NCBI GenBank assembly: GCA_031266495.1
Contig: JAISAX010000735.1
Coordinates: 1 to 8,824, forward strand
Direction of reading: 5' to 3'
DNA length: 8,824 nt
Source: Opitutaceae bacterium
GTDB taxonomy: Bacteria; Verrucomicrobiota; Verrucomicrobiae; Opitutales; Opitutaceae
The notes beneath the pieces were generated by a model, which saw nothing but the letters and a program-made list of their open reading frames with translations, had not been told where the DNA came from and did not search any database. Both the position numbers and the translations under genes were made by a program. The stretch's first letter is position 1; every line of letters begins with the position of its first letter. Below, piece after piece: positions 1 through 6,897 of this stretch.

Positions 1-4
1 CCCT

Positions 5-20
5 CCCCCCCCCCCCCCCC
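5..20 (+). repeat. C16 homopolymer just upstream of the prepilin-like gene
   Basis: Sixteen consecutive C residues, preceded by CCCT at the window edge, so the C-rich stretch may extend further left. The tract ends exactly 6 nt before the ATG at 27 and so occupies the place where a Shine-Dalgarno sequence would normally sit. A run this long is prone to slippage. The exact length may also be a sequencing or assembly uncertainty. Confidence 0.9.
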
Positions 21-26
21 TTCGCC

Positions 27-707
27 ATGAAAAATCGAAAGACAAAAAACGCCTTCACCCTGATCGAGATCCTCACCGTCATCGCCATCATCGGTGTCCT
101 CGCGGCCATCCTGATCCCGGTGGTCGGCAAGGCCCGCTCGGCGGCGCATGCTGCCTCCTGCCTCAGCAACATGCGGCAACTGGCCACCTCGCTCCTCATC
201 TGGAGCGAATCCAATCGCGGCAAGCTCCCCGACACCGCCAATCCGGGTTGGGATGAAGCGGCACTCTCCATTCTCTCCGACGCCACGCCGACTCCGTGGA
301 ATCCGATGCTCCGGTGCGCCGCCGACAAGACGGAGCGAACCACCAGCAACCCGGAGGAGCCGCGCTCGTATTCGATCAATCCGGTGCTGTTCAACCAGCT
401 CGGCCAATACGATCATGCCGGCTGGAATCCCGCCAATCCCGGCACCCGGAAAGGCGGCGAAGGCATGCTGATCCGCAACATCGGCAATCCCGCCCGCATG
501 GTGATGCTGTCCGAGAAACATGATACGGTGAACAGTTACAAGGCCGCCGGCTGGTTCGGCAGCGCCTCCCTGACGGATTCCCACAACGGCGGCATGAACG
601 CGGCTTTCTGCGACGGCCACGCCCGCCGCATCCGGCGAACCGCCGACCTGCTTGTCATGGATGGCAACTACTCCGTTTACCAGACCACCTGTATCAGAAA
701 CAACTGA
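27..707 (+). CDS. Prepilin-like (type II pseudopilin-type) protein with H-X9-DG tail
   Basis: A 226-residue protein of the type IV pilin/type II secretion pseudopilin superfamily. The N-terminus has a short basic leader (residues 1-9, several Lys/Arg), then FTLIEIL at residues 10-16, with the conserved Glu at position 5 of the mature protein (E14). A hydrophobic helix follows to about residue 34, so prepilin-peptidase processing and inner-membrane insertion are expected. The residue before the cleavage site is Ala9, where Gly is usual. Near the C-terminus H186 and D196-G197 are spaced exactly as H-X9-DG, the signature of the large pseudopilin-like (DUF1559-type) families expanded in Planctomycetes, Verrucomicrobia and Lentisphaerae. 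Their role is unclear, possibly in secretion or cell-surface structures. The ATG at 27 is chosen because it gives a normal leader. There is no Shine-Dalgarno sequence; a C16 tract sits 6 nt upstream. Confidence 0.92.
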   Translation: MKNRKTKNAFTLIEILTVIAIIGVLAAILIPVVGKARSAAHAASCLSNMRQLATSLLIWSESNRGKLPDTANPGWDEAALSILSDATPTPWNPMLRCAADKTERTTSNPEEPRSYSINPVLFNQLGQYDHAGWNPANPGTRKGGEGMLIRNIGNPARMVMLSEKHDTVNSYKAAGWFGSASLTDSHNGGMNAAFCDGHARRIRRTADLLVMDGNYSVYQTTCIRNN

Positions 708-708
708 G

Positions 709-760
709 CCTCCGTTTCCGGCATCCCCCTCTCCTGCCTTCATCGCCAGAAAAACGGAGG
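709..760 (+). terminator. Possible stem-loop after the prepilin-like gene
   Basis: CCTCCGTTT at 709-717 is perfectly complementary to AAACGGAGG at 752-760, giving a 9-bp stem that starts right after the stop codon at 705-707. The loop is long (34 nt) and no T-run follows, so this is not a classical intrinsic terminator. It could be a weak terminator, an mRNA-stabilising hairpin or chance. Confidence 0.3.
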
Positions 761-774
761 AGCTTGCCGCATTC

Positions 775-810
775 TCCGCCATATCCTCCGCCATATCCTT
801 CGCCATCTTT
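775..810 (+). repeat. 12-bp tandem repeat, two perfect copies and one degenerate
   Basis: TCCGCCATATCC occurs at 775-786 and again, identically, at 787-798. A diverged copy (TTCGCCATCTTT) follows at 799-810. The repeat lies in the 158-nt gap between the prepilin-like gene and the large secreted-protein gene, about 55 nt before the latter's start. No clear promoter or Shine-Dalgarno sequence was seen elsewhere in this gap. Confidence 0.7.
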
Positions 811-865
811 CGCCGTCCTCCCGTTCCGCAAACCGTAGTTTCCCGAGCATTTCATCTCCCGCCTC

Positions 866-3700
866 ATGTTCCTGCCCATACGTTGGTCATTTCCCACATC
901 CCTCCCCTGCATCCTTGCTTTTGTCGCCGGCATCCTTCCCGTGGCGGCAACGGCATCCGGCCTGAGCATCGCCGGTGCAGATCCGGCTCCGTTCGATTCC
1001 GTAGTGATCGAGCCGAAAGCATTCCCGCACGGCCTGATCGAACTGCGCCCGGCAGGCGGGATATATCGTCCACTGGATGGCTTTGGCCCTGTCGTCATCG
1101 ACGGTCTGGCAAACCGCCTGCCCGGAGAATACGGCACGCGCCTGCTCACCGAAACCCGCAGCGCCGACGGCCGGGAAACCCGCCTCGTCTATCAGGTAAC
1201 CGGTCTATCCCCCGCGCCGGAGTTTGCGGTGACGATCAACGGCGACCCCGGCACGGGCAAAATCGTGCTGACGCTCGAAGGTCTCGCCGGCGAGTTCGCC
1301 GGCGCGCATCCCGGCCGCCTCGCCGCCGACACCTCGCTCGTCGGTTTCAATGTCCCCACGCGCTACGCGGAAGACTATGCGCAGCACGGGCGTTTCCCCG
1401 ATCTGTTTTACCATCGCCGGCTCGGCCTCTGGTTTCGCGGGTGCTGGGATCTCGACTACAGCAATGCGGCGACCGGCGATTCCCTGTATCCGAAAAACGG
1501 TAACACGCTTCAGGGCGAGGATGCCGTTTTCTTCCCGGGGCTTGCCGGCGCGGGCGACGCGGACGCCAACGCAGCCGACAGCCCGGACACCAGCAACAAA
1601 AAATCCGCCGCCGGCCATTTTCTCGCCAGCCGCCTGACCTACCTGCCGCTGCGCGACGGGTCGCGTCGCCCGTTGCGCGAGCGTTTCGAACTCTCCCTCG
1701 CCGACAATCTCTGGGGCGCCGTCGCGATCCCCGCCAACCGGCCAAGCCCGTATCGCGAGGCGATGAAGGACCTGATGTATATCGACCTCTGGGCCGGCTT
1801 CTATCCCGACCGCCCGGCGTTCACCGCGTGGATGCAGGAGACGGTGGGCCGCTACATCGGCGGACTCTGTATCGTGCAAAACTGGCAAGGCGGCGGCTTC
1901 GATTCCAACCTGCCGCTCGCCATCGCCGACGAACTCCCGCCCAGCCCGCGCATGGTCGGCGCTCCCGAACAACTGAAGGCGTGGATGGAGCAGATGAAAA
2001 GCTGGGGGCTGGCCGGACTGCGCACCAACTACCAGCTTTACCGCAGCAAGGAAAAACCGCTCCCGCAAACCGTGCGCCGCGCACTCGACGCTCACGGGAA
2101 ACCCAAGTGGCACACCCGGCCGCAGGACGTCCTGCCGGTCATCGAACGGCAGGAACATTACATCCGGTCCTTGCTCGGCACTACGGCCACGTTTTCCGAC
2201 CAGCTCACGTCCGGCGGCCCCGCCTGGGCCTACGTCGATTTCACGCCCGACAACCCCGACGCCGGCACGATCCGCGGCGCCCGCTCCGCGCTCCGTGCCC
2301 AGGCCCGCCTCATCAAGCGCATCGTCGGAGGTCCGCTCCTCTCCGAAACGCTCAACAGCGAATTCCTCATCGGTGAATATGTGGACTCGGGCGATTACGG
2401 GATTTTCGAGGGTTTCCGGCGCATGATCACGCCCGACTACAAGCTGCGCCGCCTGCACGCGCTCACCGTCACGCATGGCATGGGCCTCGGCTACCGCTAC
2501 TTTTTCGGTCCGCCCTACGGCGGCACCGGACGCCAGGGACAGGGCAGCCGGATGTATCGGAATGACACCTACGGCGCAGGCTCCGACGATTACCGCGCCA
2601 TGACCATCGCCTGGGGCAACGCCGCCTACCTCGACTACGCGCCCGGCCCCGCCATCTTCGACAAGGCGCTGACCGAGGCAATGACCGTGGGCATCCTGCA
2701 ACGCCATTACCTGCTCCGGCCGGTGCGCGAAATCACTTACGAAGTCCCCGCTTCGGCGGATTCGCCGGAATCGCCGGCGAGCTGGCAAACGCTGGAAGCC
2801 TTGCTTCTGGCCGGGAAAAACCCGCTCCCGTATTTCGCCCGCATCAGGGTGGTTTACGAAAACGGCCTCACGGTTGTCATCAACCGCAAGGACGAGCCGC
2901 TGGCCCTGAAACTGCCTGTATTCGGCAACGTGCTACTTCCGAAACATGCCTGGGCGGTGTGGTCTCCGGACGGAGCGGTGGAGGGATTTTCCGGCATTCC
3001 GGACAATCCCGACAACCCGGGTGCGACCGGCGACGCCGCCGCAAACAGGCAGGCCCTCCGCATCGACTACACACGCGACGACCATCGGAAGCTGCTCTTC
3101 ATCAATCCCCGCACCACCGGGTTTCACGGACTGGCGGCGCCGGCGATTTTCGAGAACGGCGCGAAGGTTTACGAACTGCCCGAAGATCGCCGTTATCGCG
3201 AAGCGGCTCCCGGACGCTTCGAGGATCATTTCACCGGCACGCTCACATGGTCGGGCCGAGGCCGGGCGTCCGTCGTCGCCGAAGGCGCAGGGTCGGCGCG
3301 CATGTCGTTTGTGCGCATCGCATCGGAAGGCCGGCCGGAGCGCATCGACAAACCGGTGGGGCTGGCGCTCGCGGGCGCCGTTACGCTGCGCTATCGCACC
3401 GGTTCGACAAGCGCCACCGTTCGCGATGGCGAAACGGGCCAAGCCCCGTTCGCCACTGTGGCCCTGATGCGTTTTGGCGAAAAGGAGGGCAAGAACCGGG
3501 AATTGCCCGGACGCCGGTGGCTGGTTTTGCCGGACACGGCGGGCGAGTGGCGTGAGGCGGCGCTTCCCTTCCGTCTCGATGCGGTGGGGACCCGGCATGT
3601 CGTCCTCCGTCTTGCCGTTTCCGATACCGAAATCAGCGGAGTGAAACCCGCCTCCGGATTTCTGGATGTCGATTCCATCCGCATCGAACCCGGCCAATGA
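866..3700 (+). CDS. Large secreted protein of unrecognised family, possibly a TIM-barrel glycosidase
   Basis: A 944-residue protein with a signal peptide (residues 1 to about 31: Arg in the n-region, a hydrophobic core, then Ala-rich cleavage sequence), so it is probably exported. Residues about 32-290 look beta-rich. Residues about 300-640 have the alternating pattern of a (beta/alpha) barrel, with NWQGGGFD (339-346), an Asp in FSDQLTSGG (D445) and an acid-rich stretch holding E494, E499, E504 and D507, any of which could be catalytic. The last roughly 150 residues look like a beta-sandwich, as in carbohydrate-binding modules. The NWQ-G-D segment recalls some alpha-glycosidase barrels, but I cannot assign a GH family, so the enzymatic role is inference. 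The ATG at 866 is chosen for its signal peptide; there is no visible ribosome binding site. The gene overlaps the next one by 4 nt (ATGA), which suggests one operon and translational coupling. Confidence 0.85.
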   Translation: MFLPIRWSFPTSLPCILAFVAGILPVAATASGLSIAGADPAPFDSVVIEPKAFPHGLIELRPAGGIYRPLDGFGPVVIDGLANRLPGEYGTRLLTETRSADGRETRLVYQVTGLSPAPEFAVTINGDPGTGKIVLTLEGLAGEFAGAHPGRLAADTSLVGFNVPTRYAEDYAQHGRFPDLFYHRRLGLWFRGCWDLDYSNAATGDSLYPKNGNTLQGEDAVFFPGLAGAGDADANAADSPDTSNKKSAAGHFLASRLTYLPLRDGSRRPLRERFELSLADNLWGAVAIPANRPSPYREAMKDLMYIDLWAGFYPDRPAFTAWMQETVGRYIGGLCIVQNWQGGGFDSNLPLAIADELPPSPRMVGAPEQLKAWMEQMKSWGLAGLRTNYQLYRSKEKPLPQTVRRALDAHGKPKWHTRPQDVLPVIERQEHYIRSLLGTTATFSDQLTSGGPAWAYVDFTPDNPDAGTIRGARSALRAQARLIKRIVGGPLLSETLNSEFLIGEYVDSGDYGIFEGFRRMITPDYKLRRLHALTVTHGMGLGYRYFFGPPYGGTGRQGQGSRMYRNDTYGAGSDDYRAMTIAWGNAAYLDYAPGPAIFDKALTEAMTVGILQRHYLLRPVREITYEVPASADSPESPASWQTLEALLLAGKNPLPYFARIRVVYENGLTVVINRKDEPLALKLPVFGNVLLPKHAWAVWSPDGAVEGFSGIPDNPDNPGATGDAAANRQALRIDYTRDDHRKLLFINPRTTGFHGLAAPAIFENGAKVYELPEDRRYREAAPGRFEDHFTGTLTWSGRGRASVVAEGAGSARMSFVRIASEGRPERIDKPVGLALAGAVTLRYRTGSTSATVRDGETGQAPFATVALMRFGEKEGKNRELPGRRWLVLPDTAGEWREAALPFRLDAVGTRHVVLRLAVSDTEISGVKPASGFLDVDSIRIEPGQ

Positions 3701-4506
3701 CCGCGCGATTCTTTGGCCTGCCCGGTGTTCTTGTCGCGAGCCTGCTCGCCATCGCAGCGCCCGAAGCACGCTCATCATCCTCAGCCACTCCTGATCCGCC
3801 AGAAAACATGCTTCCCGAAATACGCGTGCCCCAGGTGCATCTCCCGGTAAAGATAGACGGCCGGGCGGGAGACCCGGTCTGGTCGCGGGCGGCAAGCATT
3901 ACGCTGCACGATTTCTGGGGAAAAACGGATACGCCGCCGGCGCGGCGTACCCGCGTGCTGTTGTTGCATGACAACGAAAAACTCTACCTCGCCTTCGATT
4001 GCGAGGACCACGACATCCTCGCCATGCGCACCGCGAAGGACGACCAGACCTTCCGGGACGATTGCGTCGAGATCATGCTGGGAGCGCCCGTCGAACGGCT
4101 GGCCGATGCCGCCTGCCTGGAGATCAACGCCCTGGGGACGCTCGCCGCTTTCTGGTACCGGCATGCCGACTGGATCAACTACCGTTTCGATCCGAAGGTG
4201 GAAATCGCGGTTTCGCGTGCACCGGTCACGTGGGGACCGGATGTGCCGGGCTATCGGGTGGAGCTGGCGATCCCCCTGGCTCCCCTGTATCCGGTCGTCG
4301 GCCTGTTCACCGGTGAAGGCGCATCCGGCGCGGTGGACAGGTTTCCGGAGAAACTGCGGGCCAATTTCGCACGCTGGGACAGGAACGGGAGTGCGGCCGG
4401 GGGCGACCGTTTCACGATCTGGTCCAACCCGCAGTTTCCGTTTCCGCATCCGCACCGTCCCGAGCGTTACGGCTGGTTGTTGCTGGACCGGGACGGCGAC
4501 GGATGA
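3697..4506 (+). CDS. Secreted CBM9-like carbohydrate-binding protein
   Basis: A 269-residue protein with a signal peptide (residues 1 to about 28, hydrophobic core FFGLPGVLVASLLAIAA). The rest matches the family-9-like carbohydrate-binding (DOMON-like) fold: an opening strand with KIDG (52-55) followed by DPVW (59-62), then LYLAFDCED (96-104) and DDCVEI (121-126), and a later strand ending in VELAIPLAPL. These are the usual landmarks of CBM9-like domains in secreted or cell-surface proteins. No other catalytic domain is visible, so it probably binds sugar polymers rather than cutting them. Its ATG overlaps the TGA of the upstream gene (ATGA, 3697-3700), so the two are probably co-translated, and it may work with that protein on the same glycan. 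Its TGA (4504-4506) directly abuts the stop of a convergent regulator remnant, together forming TGATCA. Confidence 0.88.
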   Translation: MTARFFGLPGVLVASLLAIAAPEARSSSSATPDPPENMLPEIRVPQVHLPVKIDGRAGDPVWSRAASITLHDFWGKTDTPPARRTRVLLLHDNEKLYLAFDCEDHDILAMRTAKDDQTFRDDCVEIMLGAPVERLADAACLEINALGTLAAFWYRHADWINYRFDPKVEIAVSRAPVTWGPDVPGYRVELAIPLAPLYPVVGLFTGEGASGAVDRFPEKLRANFARWDRNGSAAGGDRFTIWSNPQFPFPHPHRPERYGWLLLDRDGDG

Positions 4507-4725
4507 TCAGGCCGACTCGCGCACCAGCAGCCGGACGGGCAGGGAGAGCCGGCGCGGCGGTTGTTCGCCGTTCATCAGCGCCGTGAGCGTGGCCACCGCG
4601 TGGCTGGCGGTCTCGGGCAGCGGCTCCTTGATGGTCGTCATCGGCGGACTCGGGAATTCCGATACGCCGTGCATCTCGCCGCCGATCGCTTCCTTGTATC
4701 CGGCGAGGATGACGCGCTCCTGCTG
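4507..4725 (-). pseudogene. C-terminal remnant of a LacI-family regulator
   Basis: Reading the minus strand from 4725 down to the TGA at 4509-4507 gives 72 open codons with no proper gene start. The translation looks like the last part of a LacI/GalR sensor domain: VILAGYKEAIGG (the place of the usual SVVGFDD strand), then PSPPMTTIKEPL (the typical P-x-TT-hydrophobic-x-x-P-hydrophobic segment), a helix with ATLTALMNGE, and LSLPVRLLVRESA at the very end, the family's classical C-terminus. The DNA-binding domain and most of the sensor domain are missing. It lies in the same frame as the intact regulator upstream, separated from it by one TAG (4728-4726). The two C-termini are clearly different in sequence, so this is not a recent duplication. 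It most likely remains from an older regulator of the 866-4506 gene pair that lost its 5' part. Confidence 0.75.
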
Positions 4726-5829
4726 CTACGTTTTGGTCCTGCCGCCGCGACTTCGTTTTTCGCCTCCGATCGTGGCGAGCTTCGCCGACGATTCGCGCAC
4801 GTGGAGTGTGGGTTCAAGCTTGAGCGTCATGGGCGCCATATCCGGAGAAGCGAAGCGGCGCTGCAGTACCTCCACCACGCCTTCGCCCCATTGGTCGTCG
4901 GCCACGCCCACCTCGGTGACCGACGGGACCCGGAGCGAGTTTTCCGGTTCCATGCCCAGCGACCCCACCGAACAGTCGCCCGGCACCGAAAGGCCCGCCT
5001 CGTGCATCGCGCGCAACACGCCAGGGACACCCGCGGCGCTCCCGACAATCAGCGCCGTGAAACCGGGACGCGATCCGCGCTGGCCGGACAGGTGCCGGGA
5101 AAGTCCCTCGTAGGCCTTCAGCATGCTGTTTTCCCCGCTGCGGGTTCCGCAGTCGATGATGTTCACCGGGAGGTCGAGCAGTCGCATGATGTCGGTGTAA
5201 AGTTCGCTCCGGTACGAACGGCTGGCGCCACTGGAGCAGGGTGGCTCGTTTTGCAGGAACGCGATGCGCTGGTGCCCCGACTGCACGAAGTGTTTGACCA
5301 TGGAACTGAAATACTGGTGGTCGTTGCCCATGATATGGTCGAACGGCAACTGCCCCATGTTGCTGCCGAAAGCCAGGACGACCGGCGCGCGCTGCCGGAG
5401 CACCTGATCCCGAAAGGTTGGCGAGATATCAAGTAGTGGCGGAACAACTACATGAGCCGACGCGATCGGATTCATGAGATCGTCCTGATCGCCGCCGTTG
5501 GCTCCATGATGGCGCACCAGCAGGTGCCAGCCGAGTGCGCTGACGGCGCGGCTCAGGGAGAGTTCCTTGATGTCCGTGTTGCTTGAGGGATAGAGGGGAC
5601 GGTGGAACTCTATGTAACGCCCTCCCTTGCGGGCACGGACGTAGATTCCGCTCCCGTGGCGGACATCCACCAGTTCCTCGTCGGCCAGCCGCCGGAGCGC
5701 GAGGTTCACGGCATAGAGGCTCGCGCCGTGGCGTTTCATGAGCGCGCGAATCGAGGGCAGCCTGGTGTTCGGAGCCTTGGCCTGCACCACCTCGCGCAGG
5801 GTGGAAACGAGTTTTCCGGAATCTTTCAT
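4726..5829 (-). CDS. GntR/LacI-type chimeric transcriptional regulator
   Basis: A 367-residue cytoplasmic repressor-type protein. Residues 1-66 form a GntR-like winged helix: RLPSIRALMKRHG (23-35), a recognition-helix region YAVNLALRRLA, and the wing VRHGSGIYV (56-64). The rest is a LacI/GalR-type periplasmic-binding-like sensor domain, with the typical VQSGHQRIAFL near residue 180, a VPGDCSVGSLG segment and the terminal VRESSA (344-349). This domain order is known from AraR-type regulators, which bind sugars. An 18-residue basic tail follows VRESSA before the TAG, beyond the usual end. The open frame extends upstream to 6186, but that part is antisense to the LamG gene and has no GntR character. 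I chose the ATG at 5829, which leaves a short but complete winged helix; a GTG at 5844 is an alternative. It is divergent from the LamG gene and probably controls it and itself. Confidence 0.88.
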   Translation of the reverse strand: MKDSGKLVSTLREVVQAKAPNTRLPSIRALMKRHGASLYAVNLALRRLADEELVDVRHGSGIYVRARKGGRYIEFHRPLYPSSNTDIKELSLSRAVSALGWHLLVRHHGANGGDQDDLMNPIASAHVVVPPLLDISPTFRDQVLRQRAPVVLAFGSNMGQLPFDHIMGNDHQYFSSMVKHFVQSGHQRIAFLQNEPPCSSGASRSYRSELYTDIMRLLDLPVNIIDCGTRSGENSMLKAYEGLSRHLSGQRGSRPGFTALIVGSAAGVPGVLRAMHEAGLSVPGDCSVGSLGMEPENSLRVPSVTEVGVADDQWGEGVVEVLQRRFASPDMAPMTLKLEPTLHVRESSAKLATIGGEKRSRGGRTKT

Positions 5830-5908
5830 AACAGTATCAAACACTTTCTTTCGTGTTACGGAATTATGTATTGAGTCAATCGGCAAATGGAAACATATAC
5901 GAAACACG
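5830..5908. promoter_or_regulatory. Divergent control region between the regulator and the LamG gene
   Basis: This 79-bp gap is clearly richer in A and T than its surroundings. For the minus-strand regulator, CATAAT (complement of 5863-5868) is a good -10 candidate with only a weak -35. For the plus-strand LamG gene, TTGAGT (5871-5876) is a possible -35 with a poor -10 around CATATA (5894-5899); the resulting leader would be very short. AACACGA at 5903-5909 is the exact inverse of TCGTGTT at 5851-5857, and AACAC recurs at 5840-5844. Promoter assignments are tentative. Confidence 0.5.
5870..5880. promoter_or_regulatory. Candidate operator, 11-bp palindrome ATTGAGTCAAT
   Basis: A perfect palindrome with 5-bp arms around one central base, located in the middle of the divergent gap. 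It overlaps the best -35 candidate of the LamG gene and lies just upstream of the regulator's -10 candidate, so a dimer bound here could repress both directions. That the neighbouring GntR/LacI-type regulator binds it is inference from position. Confidence 0.45.
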
Positions 5909-6862
5909 ATGACTCCATTCCGCTTTTCCGCGCTTGCTCTCCTCCCATGCCTCTTGTCCCTGCTCGCCTCTGCCACCCGTGCGCGTGCGGACTCGCTCAC
6001 CGACTCCGCCGTCGCGTGGTGGACGTTCGAGGGCGATTTGAGCGGTATCAAAAACGTCGGTACCGGAACCGGTTTGACGGCGGTGCCGGTGAGTTCAGCG
6101 CCGTTTTCAAATCCGGTTGCGGTGGACGATTTGACGTTCACTGCGCTTCCCGCCGCCGGCGAGACGGGCGCGCTCGCCGCCGCCAACGCGGGCGCGAAGG
6201 CGATTCAACTCGATGGCGCGACCGCTCTGGTTGCCAATCCCCCGTCGTTGAAAATCACCGGCGCGCAAACGCTCTGGCTTCGCGTCAATGTCGCCAATCT
6301 GGATGCCGCGATGACGCTCATCGGACGCTACCGCGCAACCAACAGCGCGCGCGGGATGATGTTGCAGTTGCAGACATCGGGGCGCCTCGCCGTGACCATT
6401 TCCGAAGACGGCACAAACGACTCCGGAAAACAGGACTACATCCAAACGCCGAGCGGCGCGGACAATGTTTTGAGCGTATCAACCTGGTATGACATTTCGC
6501 TCCGTTTCACGCCGGCGGCGGCGGGCGTCACCAACAGCGGCAGCGTGAACATTGACGTCTTCAATCCGCTCACCGGCAATGCGGTCAATTCGTGGTCATA
6601 CACAACGTCCCTCACCGCCACGTTCACGGGAAGCAACGCCGGTTATTTTTACCTCGGCGCGCAAAACAACGGCACTTCCGGCAGCAATCTGCCGGTGCCC
6701 AACGGCACGCTCATCGAGGCGGCGGGTGTCTGGAACCGTGCGCTGTCCAACGCCGAGATCGCCTCGCTCTCCGCCGCGCCAATCCCCGAACCGGAAACAT
6801 CCGTCGCTATTCTGGGCGCGCTCGCCGCCGCCAACACGTTCGCCATCAGTCGGCGGCGCTGA
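5909..6862 (+). CDS. LamG/concanavalin A-like protein with PEP-CTERM sorting tail
   Basis: A 317-residue exported protein. A signal peptide covers residues 1-27 (Arg5, a Leu-rich core, ending ATRARA before Asp28). Residues about 30-285 match a LamG/concanavalin A-like jelly roll: an early AVAWWTFEGDLSG strand, a central TLWLRVNV strand, SVSTWYDISLRFTP, and near the end AAGVWNRALSNAEIASL, the family's common closing segment. The tail starts with PEP at 293-295, followed by a hydrophobic helix and three Arg at the very end (315-317): a PEP-CTERM signal recognised by exosortase, which directs proteins to the cell envelope or extracellular matrix. No exosortase is in this window. The open frame reaches back to 5738, but that part is antisense to the regulator and lacks a signal peptide, so the ATG at 5909 is preferred. 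The next gene lies 35 nt downstream and is probably co-transcribed. Confidence 0.88.
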   Translation: MTPFRFSALALLPCLLSLLASATRARADSLTDSAVAWWTFEGDLSGIKNVGTGTGLTAVPVSSAPFSNPVAVDDLTFTALPAAGETGALAAANAGAKAIQLDGATALVANPPSLKITGAQTLWLRVNVANLDAAMTLIGRYRATNSARGMMLQLQTSGRLAVTISEDGTNDSGKQDYIQTPSGADNVLSVSTWYDISLRFTPAAAGVTNSGSVNIDVFNPLTGNAVNSWSYTTSLTATFTGSNAGYFYLGAQNNGTSGSNLPVPNGTLIEAAGVWNRALSNAEIASLSAAPIPEPETSVAILGALAAANTFAISRRR

Positions 6863-6877
6863 TCCGGCAGCAACCCA

Positions 6878-6891
6878 CCCCCCCCCCCCCC
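6878..6891 (+). repeat. C14 homopolymer just upstream of the beta-helix gene
   Basis: Fourteen consecutive C residues in the 35-nt gap between the LamG gene and the beta-helix gene. The run ends exactly 6 nt before the proposed GTG start at 6898, the same distance as the C16 tract has from the ATG at 27. There is no other ribosome binding site candidate in the gap. Confidence 0.9.
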
Positions 6892-6897
6892 TGCCCA

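Noticed and set aside
652..1503. Plus-strand open frame (283 codons) bridging the first intergenic gap
   Set aside because: Very rich in Arg and Pro, low complexity, overlaps both well-supported flanking genes out of frame.
1205..2788. Long minus-strand open frame (527 codons) opposite the large secreted-protein gene
   Set aside because: High-GC shadow frame: no recognisable domain or signal peptide, and the opposite strand has a signal peptide, domain-like organisation and coupling to the next gene.
2933..3895. Minus-strand open frame (320 codons) across the junction of the two coupled genes
   Set aside because: It spans two well-supported plus-strand genes, is Arg/Ala-rich and shows no known motif.
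4561..5436. Plus-strand open frame (291 codons) opposite the regulator
   Set aside because: It is the complement of a recognisable GntR/LacI-type regulator and its remnant; its His/Arg-rich sequence has no motif.
5830..6186. N-terminal extension of the regulator up to 6186
   Set aside because: It would run antisense through the signal peptide and first strands of the LamG gene and adds no domain; the winged helix is complete without it.
6592..6897. Upstream extension of the beta-helix frame from the ATG at 6592
   Set aside because: It overlaps the end of the LamG gene out of frame and yields a His/Arg-rich sequence; the signal peptide only begins after 6898.
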